Positions 50,151-58,457 of a stretch of 64,000 nt of DNA are shown piece by piece. Each line of letters begins with the position of its first letter. The first letter of the stretch is position 1. A program made the position numbers and the translations under genes. Source of the DNA: Algoriphagus mannitolivorans DSM 15301 (GTDB lineage: Bacteria; Bacteroidota; Bacteroidia; Cytophagales; Cyclobacteriaceae); the NCBI RefSeq assembly GCF_000429425.1, contig NZ_AUBV01000008.1, positions 186,001 to 250,000 of the forward strand, in the 5' to 3' direction. The notes below the pieces were generated by a model. The model did no database searches. It was not told the origin of the DNA and saw nothing but the letters and a program-made list of their open reading frames with translations.

Positions 50151-51736
50151 ATGAAAAACACTTTTGCCCCCCCCAAGTACAAATTCCTAGGTAGATTTTT
50201 CTACTATCCAATTCTCGGATTCATGCTTGCTTTATCACTTCTCTTCACTTCTTGTGTGGATGAACCTGAGGCACCCAAACTCAAACTAGAAGAATCTGGC
50301 CAAATCCAACAGGTCAAATCCTGGTTTGAAGCCAACAAAACCAAACTTCGCCTACCGGAGAAAGGCAATAACCTTAGAACTGATTCTCAATAACTAATTC
50401 TCCCATTTTTTGAAAAGGAGCCCGACTGGGATAAGTTTCACCATTATTACTTCCCGGATGGAAGAGAGGTATTTGAGATGAATTTGACAAATTCTCAAAT
50501 ATTCTTTCCGAAAGAAGACAATAGCGAAAACCATGACCAAGTTGCCAAAAGAGTAATTCAAAACATCCTCTTTGTGAAACATCCTACAGAAAATAGGTTT
50601 GACCCTTTAATTGTACGGTATTTCCCAACCGATGAAAGCTCCAAACGGGATTTCAAGGATTTTAATTACCAGCAAATTGATGAAAAATGGAGCGGATCCG
50701 TTGACATTTTTACTTATGATGAACACTACTTTATCGGATTCGAAATTGATGCTGGACAAGTTTTAGGTACCCGAAAAATGGAGGTGATTCCAAATGGACA
50801 GCGAAAATCATTCTCCAAAGAAAATTTAGACTACAAGTGTACGATTGTAGAAATTGAAACTACTTGGGTCCAATTCACTTACATAAAGGAGACAAATACT
50901 TGGTATGTACAAACACTTTCTCCAACCTCTTCAACCTCATATTATTGTCCTATGGAATCTGGGATTGATTCCTCCAATTCTCCGGGAACAACTTACACTT
51001 ATCCAGACTACACCACCTCATTGGGAGGCGGAGCTGGTGGCTACAATCCTCCAGATGTTCCAATGCCAAGATTGACAATCTATATTGATCCAAGTTTTTC
51101 ATCAAACTCAAAATTAAAATGTGTCCAAGAAATACTTTCATTAAGTAAGTTTGTTTCGAGTCTTGCTGAATTCCAAAATAAAACTTCCCCAAAAAATGTT
51201 ACTTTAAAAGTTGGTAATACAATAAATCCAAATGCCAATGCAGAAACTGACGGAAGGACTTATGGGCATAATAATATTGTCATAACCTTTAATATCGACA
51301 AAGTGAATAACATGAAATCTTTGGAGGTTGCAAGAGTACTTCTCCATGAAATTATTCATGCAGAAATATTCAATGCTGTTGGAGAAAAAAGAGGTTCAAT
51401 TCTTATAGGAAATTTCAACACAATTTCGAAGAATATAAAAGGATATATTATAATGATACAGACCAACAACACAATTTTATGGCCGAATACTTAGTTCAAA
51501 ATATTGCTTCAGTTTTGAAAGAAATCCACCCCTTATTAGGAGCAAACGAATTCTATAATAATGTAGGAGGTACAAATAAATGGCCAAAAGGAATTAATCC
51601 TGACTTTTATACTACAATTGCTTGGCATGGACTTTATACTAGCAAAGAATGGAACGAAATGGATTTTTATAAACGTGATTATTTACAAAAACTTCAAGAC
51701 TTAGACAGAAGTTTAACTAATACTTGCTTAAAATGA
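50151..51736 (+). pseudogene. Broken HExxH lipoprotein gene (metallopeptidase-like)
   Basis: An exported lipoprotein gene with two lesions. The signal ends at lipobox Cys35 (LLFTSCVDE). Codon 81 is TAA (50391-50393), but the same frame continues with LILPFFEKEPDWDKFHHYYF and stays open to 51494. It includes a glycine-rich linker (about 51010-51060) and HEIIH at 51345-51359, a zinc-binding HExxH. Near 51423-51426 one base of a T run appears lost: past it the other frame gives EEYKRIYYNDTDQQHNFMAEY-like coding (from 51428) through to TGA 51734-51736, whereas the original frame soon stops. Restoring one codon and one base gives a roughly 528-residue lipoprotein. The 3' end overlaps the next gene by ATGA. 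Function is unknown; a toxin-type metallopeptidase is one possibility. Confidence 0.75.
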
Positions 51737-52197
51737 AAAATATACTGAAAAAAAACACACTCATTTTACTATTTTTTTTATTAAGCTCATGCAATAAGCA
51801 GATTGATGGTAAAATTGATTTGACAATAGACAAATCTAATGATTTTCCAAATTTGGGAGACACTCTACTTATTGTATTTAGCACTGAAGATTCCTTTTCA
51901 TATAAAAGAAAGGAAAATATAGACGATAAATCCATTTATTATTATAGAAAAAATTTCAAAGAAAGCCCTAATCTAATTGTCAATATAGGAAACAACTATA
52001 ATCACAGAAAAATTAATATTCATATAAATAATATAAATAAATATCCAATTTTGTATGATTCCAATACTAATTTTAACACATGGGCAAATCAAAGTTATAA
52101 ATATTATTTTCTTATCGAAAAGAAAGAATTATTTAATGCGCATTCTGACAGTCTCAAATTTCTAGAGGTTTCATTTAGTGCGAAAGGAGAAATTTAA
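51733..52197 (+). CDS. Small lipoprotein, unknown function (copy 1)
   Basis: A 154-residue lipoprotein with a short N-terminus, lipobox Cys20 (FFLLSSCNK) and a beta-rich, Asn/Ile/Lys-rich body (DKSNDFPNLGDTLLIVFSTE, YRKNFKESPNLIVNIG). Its ATG overlaps the TGA of the broken metallopeptidase gene (ATGA), so it was made to be translated with it. The last 23 residues are identical to copy 2, while the rest is about half identical by eye. I recognise no family. A periplasmic immunity role for the upstream gene product is a hypothesis from gene order only. Confidence 0.75.
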   Translation: MKNILKKNTLILLFFLLSSCNKQIDGKIDLTIDKSNDFPNLGDTLLIVFSTEDSFSYKRKENIDDKSIYYYRKNFKESPNLIVNIGNNYNHRKINIHINNINKYPILYDSNTNFNTWANQSYKYYFLIEKKELFNAHSDSLKFLEVSFSAKGEI

Positions 52198-52218
52198 ATG
52201 TTGACTATAAATAAATAC
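52141..52218 (+). repeat. 78-bp exact direct repeat, copy 1
   Basis: Covers the last 18 codons and the stop of lipoprotein copy 1 plus 21 bp of trailer, and recurs without mismatch at 52678-52755, 537 bp downstream. The first mismatches on either side are at 52140 and 52219. Confidence 0.95.
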
Positions 52219-52219
52219 A

Positions 52220-52270
52220 CAAGATCTTCAGGATTTAGATAACCGTTTAACCAAAACTTGCATCCAATGA
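52220..52270 (+). pseudogene. Orphan 3' tail of the metallopeptidase gene
   Basis: Sixteen codons plus TGA reading QDLQDLDNRLTKTCIQ, matching the last residues of the broken gene upstream (QKLQDLDRSLTNTCLK, 51686-51736). It has no start and begins right after the 78-bp repeat. Its TGA overlaps the ATG of lipoprotein copy 2 exactly as the parent overlaps copy 1, showing that a segment of gene 3' end plus lipoprotein gene was duplicated. Confidence 0.7.
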
Positions 52271-52734
52271 GAATTTACTTCTTAAAGTCAATTTGTATGA
52301 TTTTGGCAGGGTTTTTCTTAACTTCTTGCAATGAGCAAATCAATCAAAAACATATTTTGAAAATCGATAAATCGAACGATTTCCCAGAAATTGGTGACAC
52401 ATTGATAATTGTACTAAATACTGAAGATTCTCTTTCCTTTCGAAGATCGGAACTAATTGAGGAAAAAACTTATATACACTATCGAAAAAACTTTATTAAA
52501 TCTCCTAATTTGATAATTAATTTAGGACATTATCCTGATCAAACAATATTATACCTCCAAAAACATGAATTATCTAGATTTTCTGTTCTATACGATTCCG
52601 CTCTAGATTTCAATAGATGGTTTTATCTAAGTTATAATTCTTATTTCCTTATAGAAAAGCAAGAGTTATTTAATGCACATTCTGACAGTCTCAAATTTCT
52701 AGAGGTTTCATTTAGTGCGAAAGGAGAAATTTAA
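52267..52734 (+). CDS. Small lipoprotein, unknown function (copy 2)
   Basis: A 155-residue paralogue of the upstream lipoprotein with lipobox Cys21 (GFFLTSCNE) and the same landmarks (DKSNDFPEIGDTLIIVLNTE, YRKNFIKSPNLIINLG). The start at 52267 is set by the ATGA overlap with the orphan tail; a TTG at 52258 would add three residues. The C-terminal 23 residues and the following trailer are identical to copy 1. The divergence of the rest suggests selection for different partners. Function unknown. Confidence 0.75.
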   Translation: MRIYFLKSICMILAGFFLTSCNEQINQKHILKIDKSNDFPEIGDTLIIVLNTEDSLSFRRSELIEEKTYIHYRKNFIKSPNLIINLGHYPDQTILYLQKHELSRFSVLYDSALDFNRWFYLSYNSYFLIEKQELFNAHSDSLKFLEVSFSAKGEI

Positions 52735-52755
52735 ATGTTGACTATAAATAAATAC
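52678..52755 (+). repeat. 78-bp exact direct repeat, copy 2
   Basis: The second copy of the repeat at 52141-52218, at the 3' end of lipoprotein copy 2. Perfect identity over 78 bp contrasts with about half identity over the rest of the genes. Confidence 0.95.
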
Positions 52756-52812
52756 CCATCAAATTGAAATAGGCACAAGTGGTGAAGTTATGAAATTTGG
52801 AAATTTCGGTAG

Positions 52813-52959
52813 CGGCCCGAAAAGTGTGTAAGTGGTAGAAAAAGTTACTCTAGAGTTTTTAGGACTCCGTCTAAGTATAGTCTCATCTTTGAAGCTCCGA
52901 AGTTCAATTGGACACATTGTGATAATATTAGGATAATCGGAAAACAACGGTTTTATTGA
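52813..52959 (+). pseudogene. Open fragment ending like a ParE/RelE toxin
   Basis: The 300 bp from 52735 to 53034 contain no whole gene. This stretch is open for 48 codons after a TAG and ends DNIRIIGKQRFY before TGA, close to the end of the parE product upstream (IIRIIGRQQFR). The earlier part (KYSLIFEAPK) is only loosely toxin-like. Just before it, 52757-52828 reads HQIEIGTSGEVMKFGNFGSG in another frame with no start, perhaps another gene fragment. It looks like decayed toxin DNA. Confidence 0.35.
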
Positions 52960-53034
52960 TTTAAGATAAGGAAAATTCTCTCTTTAAAGAGAACTTAGTA
53001 GGTTAATTACGAATTCATTTTGTATCTATCAATC

Positions 53035-53463
53035 ATGATAGGGAAATTATCTCTTATCCTTACGATTGTGCTTATTCTTCATTTCCCAAAGAACGAGGAA
53101 GAAGTTTATATCATTGTCGATGATTGTAAAAATTGGGAAGTAAGAACGTATGGAAATAAAGGCCATTTTTTCATTTATAAAAAACAAAGAATGAATAACC
53201 CATCAATTACGTTGGGTCATGGCTGGATTGAACCTACCTCTAAACGATTGACTAAAAATTTAACTCTTTCCCAGACCCATGAGAAAAACCCCATTTATAC
53301 TTCAAATCTCGACGCCAAGGATTGGATCAGGTTGATTCAAAATCCAAATCAAAAATTCTTTGTCCTAAGACCCGATGAATATTGTTCTGATAAAAGGTTT
53401 CTCTTTAATCAACAGTTTTCAGTCTATGAGGTAAAAATATTTGTGGGATATAAAGAAGACTAA
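53035..53463 (+). CDS. Hypothetical exported or anchored protein
   Basis: A 142-residue protein with an N-terminal hydrophobic stretch (LSLILTIVLILHF) that is a signal peptide or anchor, followed by a mixed, mainly beta domain (VYIIVDDCKNWEVRTYGNKG, EKNPIYTSNLDAKDWIRLIQ). No family is recognised. The ATG at 53035 is preferred to an upstream TTG at 53020. Codon use is AT-rich like the neighbouring island. It may belong to the same accessory set as the two small lipoproteins. Confidence 0.5.
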   Translation: MIGKLSLILTIVLILHFPKNEEEVYIIVDDCKNWEVRTYGNKGHFFIYKKQRMNNPSITLGHGWIEPTSKRLTKNLTLSQTHEKNPIYTSNLDAKDWIRLIQNPNQKFFVLRPDEYCSDKRFLFNQQFSVYEVKIFVGYKED

Positions 53464-53503
53464 ATAACAATCTTTTTGGGGCTAGTCTAATCTTTAATTG
53501 AAC

Positions 53504-53788
53504 TCAAATCTTCCTCTCCAACCAAGCCAAAATCCCGAACCAAAATAAAAACTTCACCGCCAGTCCGAGAAATAGGTATAAGATCCAGGAATCGGGTGAA
53601 ACGCCTGGAAAGAGCTGTTCCAAGTCTGAGTCAATCTCGATATTCCAACCTGAAAAAAGCCCCTCACTGGCCAAGTAGGCCATGTAGCCCGATCCTACGG
53701 CTAAAATTGCCAAGATGACTTGTGCGATTCGAAGGAAGGTTTTGCCCAGAATGGCGCCGGGATCAGTGAAAGAAATGGAGGGGTTCAT
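53504..53788 (-). CDS. Small membrane protein, unknown function
   Basis: A 94-residue protein with two hydrophobic helices (about 18-38, LRIAQVILAILAVGSGYMAY, and about 66-88, SWILYLFLGLAVKFLFWF). Between them lies an acidic segment (EIDSDLEQLFPG). No family is recognised. It is on the strand of the ribosomal protein operon but separated from rplS by a bidirectional terminator, and it marks the return to normal base composition after the AT-rich island. Confidence 0.6.
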   Translation of the reverse strand: MNPSISFTDPGAILGKTFLRIAQVILAILAVGSGYMAYLASEGLFSGWNIEIDSDLEQLFPGVSPDSWILYLFLGLAVKFLFWFGILAWLERKI

Positions 53789-53824
53789 AGCTGGATCGTT
53801 TGTTACAATTTACCCAAAACCAAA

Positions 53825-53850
53825 AAAGGAACCCAGTATTGGGTTCCTTT
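53825..53850. terminator. Terminator after the rpsP-rplS operon
   Basis: An 11-bp stem AAAGGAACCCA (53825-53835) with TGGGTTCCTTT (53840-53850), GTAT loop, T-runs on both sides. Ends the rpsP-rimM-trmD-rplS transcript on the minus strand. Confidence 0.85.
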
Positions 53851-53873
53851 TTTTGGGATCATCCAGCCAAGAA

Positions 53874-54239
53874 TTAGTGTCTTGGTCTGATTTTTTCCTT
53901 GATACGTGCAGCTTTACCCTGACGTCCTCTCAAGTAGAACAGTCGAGCTCTTCTTACCTTACCTTCTCTTACCAAGTCGATCTGCTCGATAGCTGGGGAA
54001 ATGATAGGGAAAATACGCTCTACGCCAATTCCGTTGGAAACTTTACGAACGGTGAAAGTCTCTCCGTTGGAATTAGGGTTTTTACGCTGGATCACAGTTC
54101 CCTGAAACTGCTGGATACGCTCCTTGTTACCTTCTTTAATTCGTACGTGTACGTTGATGGTATCACCGGCTTTGAAAGAAGGGAATTTGGCTCTCGCCTC
54201 GCTGTATTCCGCTTCTACAATTTTCATTAGATCGCTCAT
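53874..54239 (-). CDS. rplS: 50S ribosomal protein L19
   Basis: Large-subunit protein at the 30S interface. The 121-residue protein has the L19 core [20 protein letters not shown] and [20 protein letters not shown], then [18 protein letters not shown] and [20 protein letters not shown], normal length for the family. It is the last gene of the rpsP-rimM-trmD-rplS operon and ends before a strong terminator. Confidence 0.97.
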   Translation of the reverse strand: MSDLMKIVEAEYSEARAKFPSFKAGDTINVHVRIKEGNKERIQQFQGTVIQRKNPNSNGETFTVRKVSNGIGVERIFPIISPAIEQIDLVREGKVRRARLFYLRGRQGKAARIKEKIRPRH

Positions 54240-54316
54240 AGCTTTATGTTTTTATGCTTTCGCAGTGCACCGCCGCAGCGGTTTAAATGAATTACATTTT
54301 TAAAATCCTGTCTCGC

Positions 54317-55006
54317 CTATTCCCAACCTGTGCCCTTGAGCAGATCAGGCCGTTTTTCTTGGGTTCGGCGAACCGACGCTTCAAATCTCCATTCGCTTAT
54401 CTTAGCTTCATGTCCCGAGAGCAATACTTCCGGAACTTGCATTCCTTCATACTCAGCAGGCCGGGTATATACCGGAGGAGCCAGCAAATTATCCTGGAAG
54501 GAATCTGTCAGTGCCGAAGTCTCGTCGTTCAATACTCCCGGAATCAGGCGAATCACCGCATCAGCCACTACAGCTGCTGCCAATTCTCCTCCGGAAAGGA
54601 CGAAATCTCCGATACTGATTTCCTTGGTGATGAACTTATCTCTCACTCGCTGATCGACCCCTTTGTAATGACCGCAGAGGATCAGGAGGTTTTTCTTGAG
54701 GGAAAGGTCATTGGCCATGGGTTGGTCGAAAGTCTCTCCATCCGGTGTCATGTAGATGATTTCATCGTATTGACGCTCCGTCTGAAGGGCCTCGATGCAT
54801 CGAGCAATCGGCTCAATCATCATGACCATCCCGGCACCACCGCCGAATGCATAATCATCCACCTGCTTTTGCTTGCCGGTCGCATAATCCCGAAGGTTAT
54901 GGATACGGACTGTGGCGAGTCCTTTATCCTCGGCTCTTTTCAGAATCGAGTGGGAAAAGGGGCCTTCCAACAGTCCCGGCACGACAGTGATGATGTCAAT
55001 ATGCAT
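54317..55006 (-). CDS. trmD: tRNA (guanine-N1)-methyltransferase TrmD
   Basis: SAM-dependent SPOUT methyltransferase that makes m1G37 next to the anticodon. The 229-residue protein starts [20 protein letters not shown] and contains [20 protein letters not shown] and the knot motifs [15 protein letters not shown] and [15 protein letters not shown]. Its start overlaps the rimM stop by one base (TGATG), so it is translationally coupled. Gene order is the standard 16S-processing/tRNA-modification operon. Confidence 0.97.
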   Translation of the reverse strand: MHIDIITVVPGLLEGPFSHSILKRAEDKGLATVRIHNLRDYATGKQKQVDDYAFGGGAGMVMMIEPIARCIEALQTERQYDEIIYMTPDGETFDQPMANDLSLKKNLLILCGHYKGVDQRVRDKFITKEISIGDFVLSGGELAAAVVADAVIRLIPGVLNDETSALTDSFQDNLLAPPVYTRPAEYEGMQVPEVLLSGHEAKISEWRFEASVRRTQEKRPDLLKGTGWE

Positions 55007-55536
55007 CAGTCTTCCAGATAAATGTCAAGTAAGCCTTCGGGCAACTGGCAGTAAACTTTTTTAGCTGCCTTGTCCACCTTGGTAATGATGCCATCCTGGA
55101 TCGGAATAAGCACTTCTTTGCCTTGGTGGGTCACTCCGAGGAGATCCTGTGTTTCCAGATCGTAGATAATCTGTACTGGGCCGATCAAGCCTTTGGTCTC
55201 ATCTATGACCTCAAAATCGATCAGCTCGTGGTAATAGTATTGATCCTCTTCCAGCTCGGGGAGTTCGGTCAGGGGAAGATATACTTCCGATCCTACCAGC
55301 ATTTCCACTTGCTCGATGGTATCAAGTTCTTCAAACTTGGCCAAAGCCCTATTTCCCGGCTGAATCACAAAGTGCTCCAGAAAGAAAGGAACCAATCGGC
55401 CTTTTTGTTCGAGGAAGAGGTGCTCCAATCCGTCATAATCCTCCGGAAAGTCTACATCCAGCACCACATTTACTTCACCACGAAGTCCATGAACTTTGGC
55501 CAAGCGGCCTAATTGAAAGCACTGATCCTTGTTCAT
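55006..55536 (-). CDS. rimM: 16S rRNA processing protein RimM
   Basis: Assembly factor for the 30S head that binds S19. The 176-residue protein has the N-terminal RimM domain ([20 protein letters not shown]) and the C-terminal PRC-like domain ([20 protein letters not shown], then [20 protein letters not shown]). It is 14 bp after rpsP and overlaps trmD by one base. Length is normal. Confidence 0.95.
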   Translation of the reverse strand: MNKDQCFQLGRLAKVHGLRGEVNVVLDVDFPEDYDGLEHLFLEQKGRLVPFFLEHFVIQPGNRALAKFEELDTIEQVEMLVGSEVYLPLTELPELEEDQYYYHELIDFEVIDETKGLIGPVQIIYDLETQDLLGVTHQGKEVLIPIQDGIITKVDKAAKKVYCQLPEGLLDIYLED

Positions 55537-55550
55537 GGAAAATTATTCTA

Positions 55551-56108
55551 TTAAGCTTCAGCTTCTCCGCCTTCTGCAGGAGCCTCGGTAGCTTCAGGAG
55601 CAGCTTCTTCTGCGGCAGGTGCCTCAGCAGCGGCAGCAGCAGCTTTTGCTTCTTCTTCTCTAGCTTTGATGGCATCCAGACGAGCTTGGTTTTTCGCAGT
55701 TTCAGCAGCCAATGCCTTCGCACGAGCGTCTGCTTTTGCAGTAGCCAATTGGTCTTTCTTACCTTCGATTTTGGCATCTTTCTCAGAGATCCAAGCGTTG
55801 AATTTCGCATCAGCTTGCTCTTGAGTGATTGCACCTTTCAACACCCCAATCTGAAGGTGTTTCTTCAGCATGACACCTCTGTAAGAAAGCATCGCCTTCA
55901 CGGTATCAGTTGGCTGAGCTCCATTCAACAACCAGGTAAGAGCGCGCTCATTGTTGATGTTGATAGAAGCAGGATTGGTGTTCGGATTGTAAGTTCCGAG
56001 TTTTTCGATGAAGCGACCATCACGTGGTGCTCTTGCATCAGCTACAACGACGTCATAGATGGCTTGTTTTTTACGGCCTCGACGTGCTAATCTGATTTTT
56101 ACGGACAT
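55551..56108 (-). CDS. rpsP: 30S ribosomal protein S16 with long C-terminal tail
   Basis: Small-subunit protein. The 185-residue product has a standard S16 core of about 80-85 residues ([51 protein letters not shown]), then a 100-residue tail rich in Ala, Glu and Lys ([20 protein letters not shown], then [11 protein letters not shown]) with no homologous fold. Most bacterial S16 proteins end near residue 85-90; tails like this occur in Bacteroidota. It is the first gene of the rpsP-rimM-trmD-rplS operon and has a consensus promoter. Confidence 0.95.
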   Translation of the reverse strand: MSVKIRLARRGRKKQAIYDVVVADARAPRDGRFIEKLGTYNPNTNPASININNERALTWLLNGAQPTDTVKAMLSYRGVMLKKHLQIGVLKGAITQEQADAKFNAWISEKDAKIEGKKDQLATAKADARAKALAAETAKNQARLDAIKAREEEAKAAAAAAEAPAAEEAAPEATEAPAEGGEAEA

Positions 56109-56161
56109 AATTGTTTAGATTAAGTGATTGGATGGAACCCGTCCATCCTAATTTTGGAGTG

Positions 56162-56193
56162 CAAAGATAGGGTAAATGATTGGAAAGCCACAA
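56162..56193 (-). promoter_or_regulatory. Promoter of the rpsP operon
   Basis: Minus strand: TTG (56191-56193), 21-nt spacer, -7 box TATCTTTG (56162-56169), exact for the Bacteroidota consensus, about 54 nt before the rpsP ATG. Confidence 0.6.
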
Positions 56194-56253
56194 GTTGGAT
56201 TCAGAATATTTGCGGGAAAGTTTGGTTTTGCTTTATCTTGCGACTCTTTTGAT

Positions 56254-56325
56254 GGCCTTGTAGTTCAACGGATAGAACAAGCGTTTCCTAAACGCTAGAT
56301 CTAGGTTCGATTCCTAGCTAGGCTA
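56254..56325 (+). tRNA. tRNA-Arg (anticodon CCT)
   Basis: A 72-nt cloverleaf read by eye: acceptor 56254-56260 with 56318-56324, D-stem GTTC/GAAC (56263-56266, 56275-56278), anticodon stem AGCGT/ACGCT (56280-56284, 56292-56296) with loop TTCCTAA (anticodon CCT at 56287-56289), T-stem CTAGG/CCTAG around TTCGATT, and discriminator A at 56325. The acceptor stem has a G-T pair at the first position and a T-T mismatch at the sixth, and no CCA is encoded. It would read AGG codons. Confidence 0.88.
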
Positions 56326-56578
56326 CTTTTAGCATTCCAAGTTTACAAAGCTAGACCTGTATTCCTCGTCTGACTTCTGCTTGGGACTTCCGAGGGAAAA
56401 AACCCAACATTTTTGCCGGCTCTCAGGCTTTTTTAATCCTCGTCAAATAATCAATTATTCTCAACCAACTATTTTTTGAAAAATTAGCGATATTTTTAGC
56501 TAAGGGTCAACAGCTCTGATAATCAACTTTTAAAGTCAACATTCAACCTTATTAAATAAACCCAAAATCCAGAATCTT

Positions 56579-58351
56579 ATGGAAAGCTTAAACGCCTCCT
56601 ACTCCAAACATTATTATAAGCTTTTTGGAGAACTCAACGAAGAACTATTATCTCAAATCATCCAATCAGGAATCAAGCGAACACTCAGCACGGGTGAATA
56701 TCTTTTTCACCAAGGAGATTCAGAGCAAGCTTTGTATATAGTTCTTTCAGGACGACTTCGGGCTATCAAAGAAGATTCACATGGGATTAGAATTTTGGGT
56801 GATATCGGAGAAGGCGAGCCGGTAGGGGAATTTGCACTTTTTACCGGGGAACCCAGAATGGCTTCCGTTTTAGCCATTCGAAAATCAATCGTTCTGGAAT
56901 TATCACAAATGGAATACCTAAAACTGGTTTCGTTGAACCCTTCTCTGGCCAATTCCATGACCAAATTTGTGATCAACCGGCTGCGAAGAAATACTTTCCA
57001 ACAAAACCAATCCACTCCTCCCAAAAACATTGCCTTGATTAATCTTCAGGCAGACCATGACCTAAGTCCATGGACTGTTGATATGGAGGCCTATTTCCTA
57101 CAAAATCAGATCCCCGTCCAAGTCTTTGACCACGATTCTCAAAATGACCACACCGACCAGGGCTTTTTCGATTCTTTGGAGCAATACCCCGGAATCAATA
57201 TTTTACTCTGCAGCGAAACTCACCCCAACTGGTCTCATCAATGCCTCGTCTATGCCGACTTGGTGATTTTGGCTACTGATTTTCAGGAAAATCCGGAAAT
57301 TTACCCCATCGAAAAGAAACTTGATCTCTATTCCAAAAGCATTTTAAACAAAAAGATCTACCTCCTCCTACTCCATGAGCCTGATGCCCCAATGCCAAAA
57401 GACACTTGGAAATGGCTTCAACACCGGATGATCAACCTCCACATCCACGTACGTCAGGGCAACCTGAAAGACATTCGGAGATTTTGCAGGATTATCACTA
57501 ATAATGCCACAGGGCTGGTGCTTGGAGGCGGTGGCGCCAAAGGATACGCCCATATCGGAGTGGTCAAAGCACTGCAAGAAAAAGGTATAGAAATTGATTT
57601 CTTAGGAGGAACCAGTGCCGGAGCGATATATGGCATCACCATGAGTTTCTCGGATTTTGATTTTGAGAAAATTGAACAAATCACCAAAAATGCGGTGAAC
57701 TCCAAACTCACTTCCAATGACATTTCAATCCCTTTGATCTCCATTCTCTCCGGGAATAAAGTAAAAAGATTTGTCAATAAACTTTTTCAGGAATATGGTG
57801 TGGAGGACATCTGGGTCAATTCGTACTGTGTATCAACCAATTTCTCCAGAGCATCGACCAAAATCCATGATAAAGGACCCATTTGGAAACAGGTAATGGC
57901 CAGCATGGCTATTCCTGGAGTCTTTCCTCCAGTGGTCATTGACCAATACCTTCATGTAGATGGCGCCGTGATGGACAATCTTCCCATCGAACCCATGTAC
58001 CGCTACCCCATTTCTAAAATCATTGCAGTATCTCTTTCAGGGCTGCCTGACAGAAAAGTAGAATACGAAAACACACCGGGAAACTGGGCCTTACTCTGGG
58101 ATAAAATTTCTGGTAAAAGGAGATACAGGCTGCCCAACGTCGGCTCCTTGATCATTAATTCCCTGATGCTCAACAGTCATCAGAGACAGGAAGTAACCAA
58201 ATCCAAGGTATCCCATTATTTCGAACTTAACCTAAAAGGTGTGGGCTTATTGGACGAAAGAAAATGGAAAGAGATCCTGAAAAAAGGGTATATCCAAACC
58301 ACGGAATACTTGGAGCAACTACCCAATGAGGAAAAATTCTGGGAAATGTGA
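56579..58351 (+). CDS. cNMP-binding domain plus patatin-like phospholipase
   Basis: A 590-residue protein of the NTE/patatin type: an N-terminal cyclic-nucleotide-binding domain (about 20-130, LFHQGDSEQALYIVLSGRLR, GEFALFTGEP), a linking domain (about 155-300) and a patatin hydrolase domain with the oxyanion loop GGGGAKG (316-322), nucleophile Ser346 in GTSAG and Asp461 in DGA. It probably cleaves acyl groups from phospholipids in a nucleotide-controlled way; no cyclase gene is adjacent. A 253-bp AT-rich gap separates it from the tRNA, holding only a weak TTGGG/CCCAA hairpin. Confidence 0.88.
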   Translation: MESLNASYSKHYYKLFGELNEELLSQIIQSGIKRTLSTGEYLFHQGDSEQALYIVLSGRLRAIKEDSHGIRILGDIGEGEPVGEFALFTGEPRMASVLAIRKSIVLELSQMEYLKLVSLNPSLANSMTKFVINRLRRNTFQQNQSTPPKNIALINLQADHDLSPWTVDMEAYFLQNQIPVQVFDHDSQNDHTDQGFFDSLEQYPGINILLCSETHPNWSHQCLVYADLVILATDFQENPEIYPIEKKLDLYSKSILNKKIYLLLLHEPDAPMPKDTWKWLQHRMINLHIHVRQGNLKDIRRFCRIITNNATGLVLGGGGAKGYAHIGVVKALQEKGIEIDFLGGTSAGAIYGITMSFSDFDFEKIEQITKNAVNSKLTSNDISIPLISILSGNKVKRFVNKLFQEYGVEDIWVNSYCVSTNFSRASTKIHDKGPIWKQVMASMAIPGVFPPVVIDQYLHVDGAVMDNLPIEPMYRYPISKIIAVSLSGLPDRKVEYENTPGNWALLWDKISGKRRYRLPNVGSLIINSLMLNSHQRQEVTKSKVSHYFELNLKGVGLLDERKWKEILKKGYIQTTEYLEQLPNEEKFWEM

Positions 58352-58365
58352 TTCCCAATTCCATA

Positions 58366-58396
58366 GAAAAAGCCGAGAAAGAAGTCCTTCCTCGGC
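58366..58396 (-). terminator. Terminator after fumC
   Basis: GCCGAG (58372-58377) with CTCGGC (58391-58396), plus an inner GAAG/CTTC pairing; the minus-strand side continues in TTTTT. It lies in the convergent gap between the patatin gene and fumC. Confidence 0.7.
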
Positions 58397-58457
58397 CAAT
58401 AGTACTATCTTAAACCTGTCAACCTATTTTAGGACTGGTCAACGTAAGGACAAGCAA

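Noticed and set aside
52759..52947. 62-residue minus-strand reading
   Set aside because: It overlaps the toxin-tail fragment on the other strand and has no domain or context supporting it.
53715..54230. 171-residue plus-strand reading antisense to rplS
   Set aside because: It runs through rplS and its terminator in reverse; L19 motifs are clear on the minus strand.
54287..55021. 244-residue plus-strand reading antisense to trmD
   Set aside because: Opposite a well-supported TrmD; composition is typical of a shadow frame.
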